DNA from: Flemingiibacterium sp964430755
GTDB lineage: Bacteria; Bacillota; Clostridia; Oscillospirales; CAG-272
Direction: 5' to 3'
Length of the DNA stretch: 61,405 nt
Assembly: GCA_964430755.1 (NCBI GenBank)
Contig: CAYSFT010000008.1
Span: 1-61,405 of the forward strand
This document shows, piece by piece, positions 24,465 to 32,422 of this stretch. The translations under genes and the position numbers were made by a program. The notes under the pieces are model-generated. The model searched no databases, had not been told where the DNA came from, and worked only from the letters and a program-made list of their open reading frames with translations. Position 1 is the stretch's first letter. The number at the start of each line of letters is the position of its first letter.

Positions 24465-25421
24465 ATGAATGAACGCAAAGGTATAGCAGTCGCAGGAACA
24501 GCGATTGTTGACAAAATTTACGGAATCGGAGCTTACCCGGGAGTTGGTGAGCTTACCAAGATCATGTCTATCAACACAGCAGTCGGCGGACTTGTACTGA
24601 ACGACGGTATAGACTTAAAGAAGCTTGATCCGAACCTCGATGTTTACGCTCTCTGTAAGCTCGGTAACGACGAGGAGGGACGTTTCGCTCTCGAAACAAT
24701 GAAAGCAAACGGACTCGATGTATCCGGCGTAACCTTTACCGATGAAAAAACAAGCTTCACAGACGTTATGAGTATCATCGGCGGACAGCGCACATTCTTT
24801 ACATATCCCGGCGCGAGCGCAGACTTCGGTTATGACGATATTCCGTGGGATACGCTTAACGCAAAAATACTCCATCTCGGTTATTTCCTGCTCCTCGATA
24901 AGGTTGACAACGGCGACGGACTCAAAATACTCAAGGAAGCAAAGAATCGTGGGATTTCCACCTCGATTGACCTCGTAAGCGAAAGCTCGGACCGTTATTC
25001 GCTGGTTATTCCATGCCTGCCTTACGTTGATAACCTCATCATTAACGAAACCGAGGCAGGAAACATCACAGGCATCGAGCCGACCGAGGAAAATCTCGAA
25101 GCAATTGCTGATAAGCTTCTTGAGATGGGTGTTCGTGAAAGAGTTATTCTTCATATGCCCATGCTCGGCATCTGCAAGACACGTACATCGTACACCACTA
25201 TGCCGTCGGTCGATGTTCCCCGTGACTTTATAAAGGGTAAAACCGGCGCAGGCGACGCTTTCTGTGCAGGTGCGCTTCTCGGTATTAACAACGGCGTTTC
25301 CGATGATGAAATTCTCGAGTACGCACAAATCGCTGCAATGGCATCTCTCCGCACTCCCGATGCAACAAGCGGAATCGAGGAGCTCTCAAAGCTTCGTGAG
25401 CTTGCAAAGCAGTTTCAGTAA
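24465..25421 (+). CDS. PfkB-family carbohydrate kinase
   Basis: A 318-residue ribokinase-like enzyme that phosphorylates a sugar or nucleoside with ATP in the cytosol. GIAVAGTAIVDKIYGI and AVGGLVLNDGIDL form the N-terminal substrate side; the typical first PfkB signature G-G-x-x-x-N is present as GGLVLN. The second signature and catalytic Asp are in KGKTGAGDAFCAGALLG near residue 265. The length is normal for the family. It has its own consensus promoter, a strong AGGAGG site and a strong terminator, so it is a separate unit next to the symporter-GH2 operon. The substrate is not identifiable; ribose-, fructose- and ketodeoxygluconate-type sugars are possible. Confidence 0.9.
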   Translation: MNERKGIAVAGTAIVDKIYGIGAYPGVGELTKIMSINTAVGGLVLNDGIDLKKLDPNLDVYALCKLGNDEEGRFALETMKANGLDVSGVTFTDEKTSFTDVMSIIGGQRTFFTYPGASADFGYDDIPWDTLNAKILHLGYFLLLDKVDNGDGLKILKEAKNRGISTSIDLVSESSDRYSLVIPCLPYVDNLIINETEAGNITGIEPTEENLEAIADKLLEMGVRERVILHMPMLGICKTRTSYTTMPSVDVPRDFIKGKTGAGDAFCAGALLGINNGVSDDEILEYAQIAAMASLRTPDATSGIEELSKLRELAKQFQ

Positions 25422-25444
25422 TAAAGGCTGACTTATATATGCAT

Positions 25445-25487
25445 CCGTCCAAGATGATCTCAAATGATTGTTTTGGACGGTTTTTTC
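25445..25487 (+). terminator. Terminator of the PfkB kinase gene
   Basis: CCGTCCAA (25445-25452) pairs with TTGGACGG (25473-25480), followed by TTTTTT. Confidence 0.9.
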
Positions 25488-25571
25488 TTTTTCTTAAATT
25501 TGACCTTTGTTGCACAAATCTGTTATTATTCTCAAAAAATGTTAGCATTTTGCGAAGCTTTTGCGCGTGTA

Positions 25572-25600
25572 TTGACACCAAAACAGTAATATGATAAAAT
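25572..25600 (+). promoter_or_regulatory. Promoter of the first ELD-family gene
   Basis: TTGACA (25572-25577), 17 bases, TAAAAT (25595-25600). The same unusual -10 occurs before the giant gene at 46942. Confidence 0.7.
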
Positions 25601-25662
25601 TTAAGAGTAGACACATTTATGTTATTTCTTTGTTGATATTTTTATAGAACGAAGGAGAAAAA

Positions 25663-28600
25663 ATGAAAAAGAAAGCTTTTCCCAAGCGCCTTGTTTTGTT
25701 TTTGCTGATTACAGCTGTCTTACTGTGGTGTTTTACTTTCAGCATGGGTGCGAGCGAATCGCTAACCGACGAATATGTAACAAGCGGTTACAGCGCGCCT
25801 ATAACTGTTATTGATGACGCACGTCCCTATGATAACGATGACAGCTATTTAAGAGTCAGCGGACTTGAAACGTATTCTTCCGGTGTCACCTTTGCCGCAT
25901 CGGATCCTGATCTTTTGCTTGACACAACCAAAACATATAAGATATCCGTCTGGCTGCGCACCGTTCCGACTATCGGCGGCAGTGACGATTCGCCGGTAAC
26001 GGTCGCTGTTCGTGTCGGCGGCGGACATCCGTCCGGCATTTTCGGCTGGGCAGGTGTCGATTTCAATCTTAAAGCCGAAACAGAAATAAATGATACATGG
26101 ACCGAATATTACGCCATATTCAAAGCCGCTCAGGCTAAGACGGCTGACATTAAAATTTACCGTTCGCCGAATGCGGCATCGGTGGTTCCGTTTGATATTG
26201 ACGGTCTTACATTCACTGAGGTTGAAAAGAACGCAAACGGCGAATGGGTACAGGTTGCCGGAACAACAGAGCTTGTTGATGAATTTTCATACACGGCAAT
26301 ACAAGGTCACGTCGCACCGACCTTCTCGAAATCACCGAACACCGAATTCATGCGTATCTCCCGTCTTGACGGCGAGAACACCGCGTTTCGCCATACCGCA
26401 GATAAAGCACTTGTTGCCGGTAAATATACAGTCAGAGGAAACTTTCGTCTTGGCGAGTTTGATTACAATAAGCTTACATATAGCACATCGACTGCATACA
26501 ATGTCACGTCAAACAATAACACTGCCAAGCTCTCCGTCAAAGCAGGCGATTCAATTGCGAGCTCAGACGATGAAAGCTATATCTCGCTGACAAATGTTTG
26601 GAAGGATTGCTCGTTCGTGCTTGACATTGCCGATGGTATAAGTCTTGACGATATCGTATTTTACCTTGACGGTGCACACACGCTTGATTTCTGTGATATT
26701 ACGATTTTACCGTTAGCAGTAAGTGAAGCTGTTTCCGAGGAAAATCTGCTTTTAGACGGAGATTTCGATTCTGCCGATGCACTTGCGAATTGGAGCGTCG
26801 GAACTCAGGTTATGTTTCACAGAACTGACGCAAACGGCGGTTACATTGAAGCCAATGATATAATCCGGGCGCTTGAAGGCTTCAGCTGGGACGTTTCATC
26901 GAACGGTATACCCGCAGGAACGTATAAGTTCACGGGCTATATTCGAACCGCGGTTTACGGAGAGGTCACACAGAAGCGTATCAATTTCATAGAGGCATCG
27001 GGAAAATCATATACTGTATACGCAAATGCAACAAACGACTGGCTGAAGATTGAATATTATCTTACGTTCACATCTGATTTATCGAAAATAGAGATTGTCG
27101 GCGGCCCGTACCAGGAGTTTTTCCAGGCGTTCTGTATAGATAATTTCTCGCTCGTTCCCGTAGACAGTATCCCCTCAAAAAATCCTAACAGAATCGGTAC
27201 TGCGGTCACTCCCGCTGAAGCTTTTGCCTCAACGAAATGCATCGAGGTGACTCCTTGGGATGAAAACGAAGACTATGAAGTTAATGGACTCATGATAAAC
27301 CACGATGCCACAAACTACTTCTCCAATATTGGCAGATATAATCTCGATGCAGAGGATTTCAAAAACTTCGCGCTGGCTTTCAAGGACACCCACATAACCG
27401 ATTATGTGATCAATGTAGACAGTGTTTTTCCGGCACCGGGAACCGGCCACACGAGCGCTCTTGAATATTACTACATGACAGAGTTCTTCGACGGTCAACC
27501 GGTTGATTTTACGAATACCAACACCGCATACTCGGCTTATTATATGTACGATGTTATCGGCAGTGATTATATCGGCGTATGGTGTGAAACATTCCCAACG
27601 GTTGGTATAAATCCGTGGCTTTCATTCAGAATGAACGATGTTCATAATTATAACGATGAAGGAGCTGCTATGTCAAAAAGCGAGTTCTGGTATAAGAATC
27701 CGCAATATAGACGTGTACAGCATCATTCGTATGTCGCTTATATGGATAAGGCATATGATTACACATATCCAGAGGTGCGAGAGTTTATGCTCTCATATAT
27801 AAACGCGGCACTTAACCGTTATGATCCGTACGGTATCGAGCTTGATTACCAGCGCGAGCTTAATCTCTTCCATATAGGCGGAGAATATCCGGGACTTGAT
27901 ATACTGACCGGCTTCATGCGAGATGTTGATGACCTTGTTGCTGTTTACGAGGAAAAGTACGGGCATGAGATAAAGATAGGTGTGCGTGTTGCACCGGATG
28001 TTCAGACCAACTACGATTTCGGGCTTGATGTTATAACCTGGGCTGCCGAGGGAATCGTTCAGCTTGTCTCTCCCACGGGAAGATATGAATCTCACTGCAC
28101 CGATATGCCGATAAGAATCTGGGATTCCATACTTACTCCGTATAATGTTGAACTTGTACCGTGCATCGACTTCACATATCTGCGTTCTTACGGACACGCA
28201 TCGACTGCCGGAAGAAATTCGATTGAAACCCTTGCCGCAACTGCTGCATATATGTATTCGCAAGGCGCAGATAAGATGTATACATACAATTACTTCCCAT
28301 CATTCAACATAACCTTTGATGATGATGATAAAGTAAATTCAACAAGCGCAGGTATGCCGATAAACGGCTCGCAGGGAATGTGGAATGTGTTTACCACGCT
28401 CGGCTCATACGAAAAGGTCAATACATACAACAGACGTTGTATACTGACATACAACGATATGCATCCCGTTTGGCGTGATTATGGCGCACAGCTGCCGGGA
28501 TGGGTACAGCCGGAAAGTCCGGCTACGCTTCGTATTCCCGTCGGAGATATCCTTGACGGATCAACGCTGACTCTTAAGTTCTCGGTAAGAGATGACTCGG

Positions 28601-28815
28601 TTGCAGATAATCCACCAACGGTCTATGTTAACGGACGGCTCTGTACATACGAGTGCATGGAAAGATGTGTCGGCGGACATACCGAGTATAATCTGCTTTG
28701 CTATAAGATTCCGCGTGCCGCTTACGGCTCATCCGATATGATTATCGAGATAAACTATTCAGCCAATCTCAGGGTTGACTACGCCGAGGTGTACATCGAA
28801 GCGCCGAATAATTAA
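25663..28815 (+). CDS. Secreted ELD-family putative glycoside hydrolase with three N-terminal jelly-roll modules
   Basis: A 1050-residue secreted protein behind GAAGGAG. Residues 1-31 are a signal peptide or N-terminal anchor. Three beta-sandwich modules follow (about 35-190, 195-355 and 360-505), of the same kinds as in the giant proteins. The last is the module fused to every secreted member of this family (GTYKFTGYIRTA, then IDNFSLVPVDSIP). The predicted catalytic TIM barrel runs from about 541 to 900. It has THITDYVINVD, INPWLSFRMNDVH (649-661), GIELDYQRE (724-732, candidate catalytic acids Glu and Asp at a strand end), EEKYGHEIKIGVRV, FGLDVITW and EGIVQLVSP. A C-terminal beta-sandwich ends with a YAEVYIEAP strand. 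No known family name is assigned. It has its own promoter and stands apart from the other members. Confidence 0.75.
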   Translation: MKKKAFPKRLVLFLLITAVLLWCFTFSMGASESLTDEYVTSGYSAPITVIDDARPYDNDDSYLRVSGLETYSSGVTFAASDPDLLLDTTKTYKISVWLRTVPTIGGSDDSPVTVAVRVGGGHPSGIFGWAGVDFNLKAETEINDTWTEYYAIFKAAQAKTADIKIYRSPNAASVVPFDIDGLTFTEVEKNANGEWVQVAGTTELVDEFSYTAIQGHVAPTFSKSPNTEFMRISRLDGENTAFRHTADKALVAGKYTVRGNFRLGEFDYNKLTYSTSTAYNVTSNNNTAKLSVKAGDSIASSDDESYISLTNVWKDCSFVLDIADGISLDDIVFYLDGAHTLDFCDITILPLAVSEAVSEENLLLDGDFDSADALANWSVGTQVMFHRTDANGGYIEANDIIRALEGFSWDVSSNGIPAGTYKFTGYIRTAVYGEVTQKRINFIEASGKSYTVYANATNDWLKIEYYLTFTSDLSKIEIVGGPYQEFFQAFCIDNFSLVPVDSIPSKNPNRIGTAVTPAEAFASTKCIEVTPWDENEDYEVNGLMINHDATNYFSNIGRYNLDAEDFKNFALAFKDTHITDYVINVDSVFPAPGTGHTSALEYYYMTEFFDGQPVDFTNTNTAYSAYYMYDVIGSDYIGVWCETFPTVGINPWLSFRMNDVHNYNDEGAAMSKSEFWYKNPQYRRVQHHSYVAYMDKAYDYTYPEVREFMLSYINAALNRYDPYGIELDYQRELNLFHIGGEYPGLDILTGFMRDVDDLVAVYEEKYGHEIKIGVRVAPDVQTNYDFGLDVITWAAEGIVQLVSPTGRYESHCTDMPIRIWDSILTPYNVELVPCIDFTYLRSYGHASTAGRNSIETLAATAAYMYSQGADKMYTYNYFPSFNITFDDDDKVNSTSAGMPINGSQGMWNVFTTLGSYEKVNTYNRRCILTYNDMHPVWRDYGAQLPGWVQPESPATLRIPVGDILDGSTLTLKFSVRDDSVADNPPTVYVNGRLCTYECMERCVGGHTEYNLLCYKIPRAAYGSSDMIIEINYSANLRVDYAEVYIEAPNN

Positions 28816-28847
28816 GCTTCATCGCACGTGGGTATTGCTTATGAAGC
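28816..28847 (+). terminator. Weak terminator after the first ELD-family gene
   Basis: GCTTCAT (28816-28822) pairs with ATGAAGC (28841-28847), with an 18-base loop and no good U tract. A second A/T hairpin with TTTTTT follows near 28878-28900. Confidence 0.35.
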
Positions 28848-28939
28848 CTGCAAAACGAACCGATCCATATCGAAGAAAAAGCAAACGTTCACTTTTTTGC
28901 TCTAAACATTCATCAATTTGCCAAATGTCACTAATTCTA

Positions 28940-28968
28940 TTGACAAATCAGGGCATTTTTGATATAAT
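28940..28968 (+). promoter_or_regulatory. Consensus promoter of the second sugar-binding lipoprotein
   Basis: TTGACA (28940-28945), 17 bases, TATAAT (28963-28968). Two direct repeats AATTGGCT follow at 28972-28979 and 28986-28993, on and just after the predicted transcription start, and could bind a regulator. Confidence 0.85.
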
Positions 28969-29025
28969 TACAATTGGCTGATTTTAATTGGCTACAAAAA
29001 ACATTTGAATGAAGAGGAGAACAAC

Positions 29026-30480
29026 ATGAAAAAACGCATTATATCGGCATTACTGCTTGCTTCCATGATGACCTCGCTTGTTGCTTGCGGCGGCGATGGA
29101 GACAAGGGCAAGACCGATGGTGACAAACAACAGGGCGAAGAAAAGCCTGCCGGAATCGAAGCTGCAGATTACAATCTACCGTTTAACATTTACGCTCCCG
29201 ATTTTGGTATGTACAAGAGATACTTCTTTGCAGACGATGCGGGAACCGATGCTATGACAAAGGCTATTTACGAGCGTGAGATTAATGTTGAGGAGCACCT
29301 CGGCGTTGACATCGGCTATACCATTACAGGTGATATCTTTGGCGTACGAACCAAGATTCAGGAGCTCGTTATGACAGGCGATGACACGCATCAGCTTTTC
29401 TTAACTCACAGTATTGCCGGTCTTTCAGCAATGATAACCGAAGATCTGCTTTACGATTTCAGAGATTTCGAGTATATTGATCTTGGCGCAGAGTGGTGGA
29501 ATCAGCAGTCACAGGAGGCACTTGACGTTAACGGTCACCTCTATTACGGCGTTTCCGACTATATGCTTTCCGACCCGAACTGCGTACTCTTTAATAAGAG
29601 CATGATCGAAGAGCTTAACCTTGAAGATCCGTATCAGCTCGTTCGCGACGGCGAATGGACCGTCGACAAGATGATGGAGCTTATGAGTGCGGCAACAAAG
29701 GACGACGGTGACGGAAGATGGAATTATACTGACACTTATGGTCTTACAACCGCTGACGACTGGTTCTGTAACTCCTTCGTTTTCTCGAGCGGCGTTGACC
29801 TTGTAAAGAAAAACAGCGACGGGGAATTCGAGTTTGCTTTCGATACTGAGCGCACATATACCATGGTTGAAAAGCTCACCTCGCTTCTCGCAGGCGATGA
29901 CACATGGGTATATTCCTATGGCGGAGCAACCTCTGCAGAAGAAAACTTTGCAAACGATGAATATGTCGATATCTCAAAGGGCAGATCGCTCTTTAACATT
30001 TATAACATTGCAAATCTTTATGTTCTCCGTGATGCTGAGGTAGACTTCGGTGTACTTCCTTATCCGATGCTTGACGAAACACAGGAAGGTTACTATACCA
30101 ACGACTGGTCCGGTTTCATGTGCGTTCCGAAGACTGTACAGAATACTGATATGGTCGGCAAGGTTATCGAGCTTCTCTCATATTTCAGCGGAGACACCGT
30201 AAGATATGCATACTATGAAATCATGCTCGGCGAAAAGCTGACACGTGACCCCGACTCCAAGGAAATGCTCGACATCATCTTCGACGGCGTGTCCTATAAC
30301 GCAGGTGTTAGCTACTTCGGCTTTGACAGTAATATGAAGAAGTTCTTCTATATCGGCGGTGCTATCTGGGACGGCGGCGCATACAGACTCGGTTCGCACA
30401 TCGCTTCCTATAAGCCCGGCTGTGAAGCTGCAATCGAACAGTTTAATACAGATGTAGCAGCAATTAACACAGCTGAATAA
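29026..30480 (+). CDS. Extracellular sugar-binding lipoprotein, paralogue of 4081-5505
   Basis: A 484-residue solute-binding lipoprotein. The start at 29026 is chosen for GAGGAG just upstream rather than an in-frame ATG seven codons earlier. The signal peptide ends at Cys21 (LVAC), then a Gly/Asp/Lys-rich linker, then two alpha/beta lobes. Regions shared with the paralogue include MTKAIYERE, VEEHLGV, SDPNCVLFNKS, WTVDKMMELM, DDWFCNSF and NDWSGFMCVPK. It would capture sugars or oligosaccharides outside the membrane for an ABC importer, but no permease or ATPase gene is in the window. It is a single-gene unit with a consensus promoter and strong terminator, inside the ELD locus, so fragments made by the secreted ELD enzymes are its plausible ligands. 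Confidence 0.9.
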   Translation: MKKRIISALLLASMMTSLVACGGDGDKGKTDGDKQQGEEKPAGIEAADYNLPFNIYAPDFGMYKRYFFADDAGTDAMTKAIYEREINVEEHLGVDIGYTITGDIFGVRTKIQELVMTGDDTHQLFLTHSIAGLSAMITEDLLYDFRDFEYIDLGAEWWNQQSQEALDVNGHLYYGVSDYMLSDPNCVLFNKSMIEELNLEDPYQLVRDGEWTVDKMMELMSAATKDDGDGRWNYTDTYGLTTADDWFCNSFVFSSGVDLVKKNSDGEFEFAFDTERTYTMVEKLTSLLAGDDTWVYSYGGATSAEENFANDEYVDISKGRSLFNIYNIANLYVLRDAEVDFGVLPYPMLDETQEGYYTNDWSGFMCVPKTVQNTDMVGKVIELLSYFSGDTVRYAYYEIMLGEKLTRDPDSKEMLDIIFDGVSYNAGVSYFGFDSNMKKFFYIGGAIWDGGAYRLGSHIASYKPGCEAAIEQFNTDVAAINTAE

Positions 30481-30510
30481 TAAACATAGAAAAATTTACA
30501 TTTTTGCTAC

Positions 30511-30545
30511 CCCCGACGGTTTGATCGCTGTCGGGGAATTTTGTT
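30511..30545 (+). terminator. Terminator of the second sugar-binding lipoprotein gene
   Basis: CCCCGAC (30511-30517) pairs with GTCGGGG (30530-30536), followed by AATTTTGTTGTTTTT. Confidence 0.85.
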
Positions 30546-30626
30546 GTTTTTGATGTTTTGATATTCTGCTTTTGTATTGACTGTTGATTTGGGACATAAT
30601 TTGCAAAAAGACGTCTCAAATTGCTA

Positions 30627-30655
30627 TTGAATTCCATTTTTATTTTTGCTATAAT
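30627..30655 (+). promoter_or_regulatory. Promoter of candidate small RNA
   Basis: TTGAAT (30627-30632), 17 bases, TATAAT (30650-30655), in a gap with no gene downstream on this strand before a terminator 70 bases away. Confidence 0.6.
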
Positions 30656-30661
30656 ATTTTT

Positions 30662-30760
30662 CGTAAAAATGATTCATCACAGATTCTTCTGTTTTGAATA
30701 AATCTTTTTCTAATTCTTTCTTCCATCCCCGTGAGTCTAAACTTGCGGGGATTTATTTTT
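30662..30760 (+). ncRNA. Candidate small RNA of about 97 nt with CU-rich linker
   Basis: It is bounded by a good promoter and a terminator (ATCCCCG 30725-30731 with CGGGGAT 30746-30752, then TTTATTTTT). It contains an A/U hairpin (ATTTTT/AAAAAT), a second weak hairpin (AGATT/AATCT), then a pyrimidine stretch ending CTTTCTTCC just before the terminator. The pattern hairpin, CU-rich linker, terminator also occurs at 43305-43392, 46600-46695 and 58499-58595. CU-rich single strands can pair with ribosome binding sites. No known RNA family is recognised. Confidence 0.45.
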
Positions 30761-30794
30761 CGTAAAATAAAAAACGGCAGAACTTAATCTGCCG
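30760..30794 (-). terminator. Terminator of hisS
   Basis: On the minus strand CGGCAG (30794-30789) pairs with CTGCCG (30780-30775), followed by TTTTTTATTTTA. Confidence 0.85.
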
Positions 30795-30807
30795 CTTAAT
30801 ATTAAAA

Positions 30808-32049
30808 TCAGAATCTGTCGCCAAACCACTTGATCTCGTCTTTACCCTCTATGATACAGCCTGCATAACCGCTCTCCTCAAGGCGTCCGAACAGCTTTCC
30901 GAGCTTCTTGATCTCCTCAATCAGTGTAACATCATATGTCTCGCGAAGCTCGTCCGCGTGGAGAAGAGCCGCAGGGAAGTTTTCCTCGTTATAGATGAGT
31001 GCCATACGCGGCTTTGAACCGGGGATGGTGTATTTTTTATCGAGAAGAATACCCGCGATACGCTCAAAACCAATTGAAAAACCAACTGCCGGAATGTTCT
31101 CGCCGAGGAACTTGCCAATAAGATTGTCATAGCGTCCGCCGCCACCGATAGCACCGCGAAATTCAGGCGATGATATTTCAAAAACTGTACCTGTATAATA
31201 GCCCTGACCGCGAACTAATGTCATGTCATAATCAACGCTGTATTTACCGTTTGCAAGGGAATTAGCAAGCTCCATAATACGACGAAGATTAGCAATACAG
31301 TCAAGCTCACCGCAAATTGAAGCGGCAGTGTCGAGCGTGAAAGGCTTTGTCGCAATTCCTGCCATAAGCTTGTCCACGTTTGCCGTATCGAAGCCCTTGT
31401 CGCAAAGCTCGGCACGTACACCGTCGATGTCTATTTTGTCAAGCTTATCAAGAGAAATACAAACAGAATCACAATCCGCCTCTGCAAAACCTGCGCTCAT
31501 GATTATAGCCTTGAGCAAACGGCGGTCGTTTATGCGGATATTGAAGTTGTCAAATCCGATATTGAGAAGTGCTTTTGCGGTCGTTGATATAAGCTCAACC
31601 TCGGCAGTGTATGAATCGCTTCCGATTATGTCAATGTCACACTGCATGAACTCACGCATACGTCCTTTCTGCGGACGCTCGGCACGGTATACCTTGTCGA
31701 TCTGAATAACCTTGAACGGCGTTGGAAGCTTTGCGCGGTTATTGGCATAGTAACGTGTGAGCGGCAGGGTAAGGTCGTAACGAAGTCCCATGTCGGCAAT
31801 TCCCTTTTCGTTGCCGGAGGCGAGAGCCTCGTCAAGCTTTTCGCCGCGCTTCATAATTTTGAATATAAGATTGAGATTTTCGCCGCCGTCGGATTTGTCG
31901 AGGTTTTCAATATCCTCGATGATAGGCGTGGTTATACGCTCAAATCCGCAGGAGCGGTAAGTTTCAAGAATGGTTGACTGCAGGTAATCGCGGACAAGAA
32001 CCTCCGAGGGTAAATAGTCAGCAGTACCTTTAACGGGTGTTATTTTCAT
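30808..32049 (-). CDS. hisS: Histidyl-tRNA synthetase
   Basis: A 413-residue class II synthetase that charges tRNA-His. Motif 1 lies near residues 35-60 (FERITTPIIEDIENL), motif 2 is VYRAERPQKGRMREFMQCDIDIIG (about 120-143), the histidine-binding loop is LVRGQGYYTGTVFEI (about 280), GAIGGGGRYDNLIG follows, and motif 3 is VGFSIGFERI (about 328). The C-terminal anticodon-binding domain is short (about 70 residues) but keeps its beta/alpha pattern. The catalytic histidine-recognition residues distinguish it from the HisZ regulatory paralogue. It is a single-gene unit with a perfect promoter and a terminator, lying as a housekeeping gene inside the carbohydrate locus. Confidence 0.95.
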   Translation of the reverse strand: MKITPVKGTADYLPSEVLVRDYLQSTILETYRSCGFERITTPIIEDIENLDKSDGGENLNLIFKIMKRGEKLDEALASGNEKGIADMGLRYDLTLPLTRYYANNRAKLPTPFKVIQIDKVYRAERPQKGRMREFMQCDIDIIGSDSYTAEVELISTTAKALLNIGFDNFNIRINDRRLLKAIIMSAGFAEADCDSVCISLDKLDKIDIDGVRAELCDKGFDTANVDKLMAGIATKPFTLDTAASICGELDCIANLRRIMELANSLANGKYSVDYDMTLVRGQGYYTGTVFEISSPEFRGAIGGGGRYDNLIGKFLGENIPAVGFSIGFERIAGILLDKKYTIPGSKPRMALIYNEENFPAALLHADELRETYDVTLIEEIKKLGKLFGRLEESGYAGCIIEGKDEIKWFGDRF

Positions 32050-32081
32050 TTTTGTGTCCTTTCAGAAATCAATATGTATAC

Positions 32082-32110
32082 ATTATATACCATCTTAGCG
32101 AATTTGTCAA
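32082..32110 (-). promoter_or_regulatory. Consensus promoter of hisS
   Basis: On the minus strand TTGACA (32110-32105) and TATAAT (32087-32082) are 17 bases apart. No T-box leader is present: the leader is only about 30 bases. Confidence 0.88.
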
Positions 32111-32351
32111 GCGTTTAAGCGGATGGATATTATCTCCCGGAAACGAAATACAGACAAGGCAAAAATTTCAATCTTCAACATTCAAAAAAAAGAAATATGC
32201 CTCGAAATATAGCCGCTTAAATTATGTACACAAAGTCAAATCTGTGATAAAATATAATTAGGCAATTTTTATAAACTTTGGGGATTAACTTCACCGTTGT
32301 AATAAGTGAAATAACACCTCATTTTTTTGCAAATTTTGAGCACTTTATGTA

Positions 32352-32380
32352 TTGTAACTGCAAAAAATGTGTGCTATAAT
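32352..32380 (+). promoter_or_regulatory. Promoter of the first giant-protein operon
   Basis: TTGTAA (32352-32357), 17 bases, TATAAT (32375-32380). Confidence 0.65.
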
Positions 32381-32422
32381 GGAAATGAAGTTATAAACCA
32401 AGAATAAAAAGGAGACAAAACT

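Larger units (their letters stand above)
30481..30807. other. 327-bp non-coding gap holding a terminator and a likely small RNA
   Basis: The gap lies between the lipoprotein gene and the convergent hisS. It holds the lipoprotein terminator (30511-30545), a clean promoter (30627-30655), an untranslated stretch, a second plus-strand terminator (30725-30760) and the hisS terminator (30760-30794). The longest ATG frame in the untranslated part is ten codons without a ribosome binding site. Confidence 0.6.
32050..32422. other. 373-bp divergent region between hisS and the first giant gene
   Basis: It contains the consensus hisS promoter, the promoter of the giant gene (32352-32380), and a 9-bp inverted pair TTTAAGCGG (32114-32122) / CCGCTTAAA (32213-32221) 90 bases apart. 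No credible coding frame is seen. The distant inverted pair may be chance. Confidence 0.5.

Noticed and set aside
32049..32082. T-box leader for hisS
   Set aside because: The leader from the consensus promoter is only about 30 bases, too short for a T-box.
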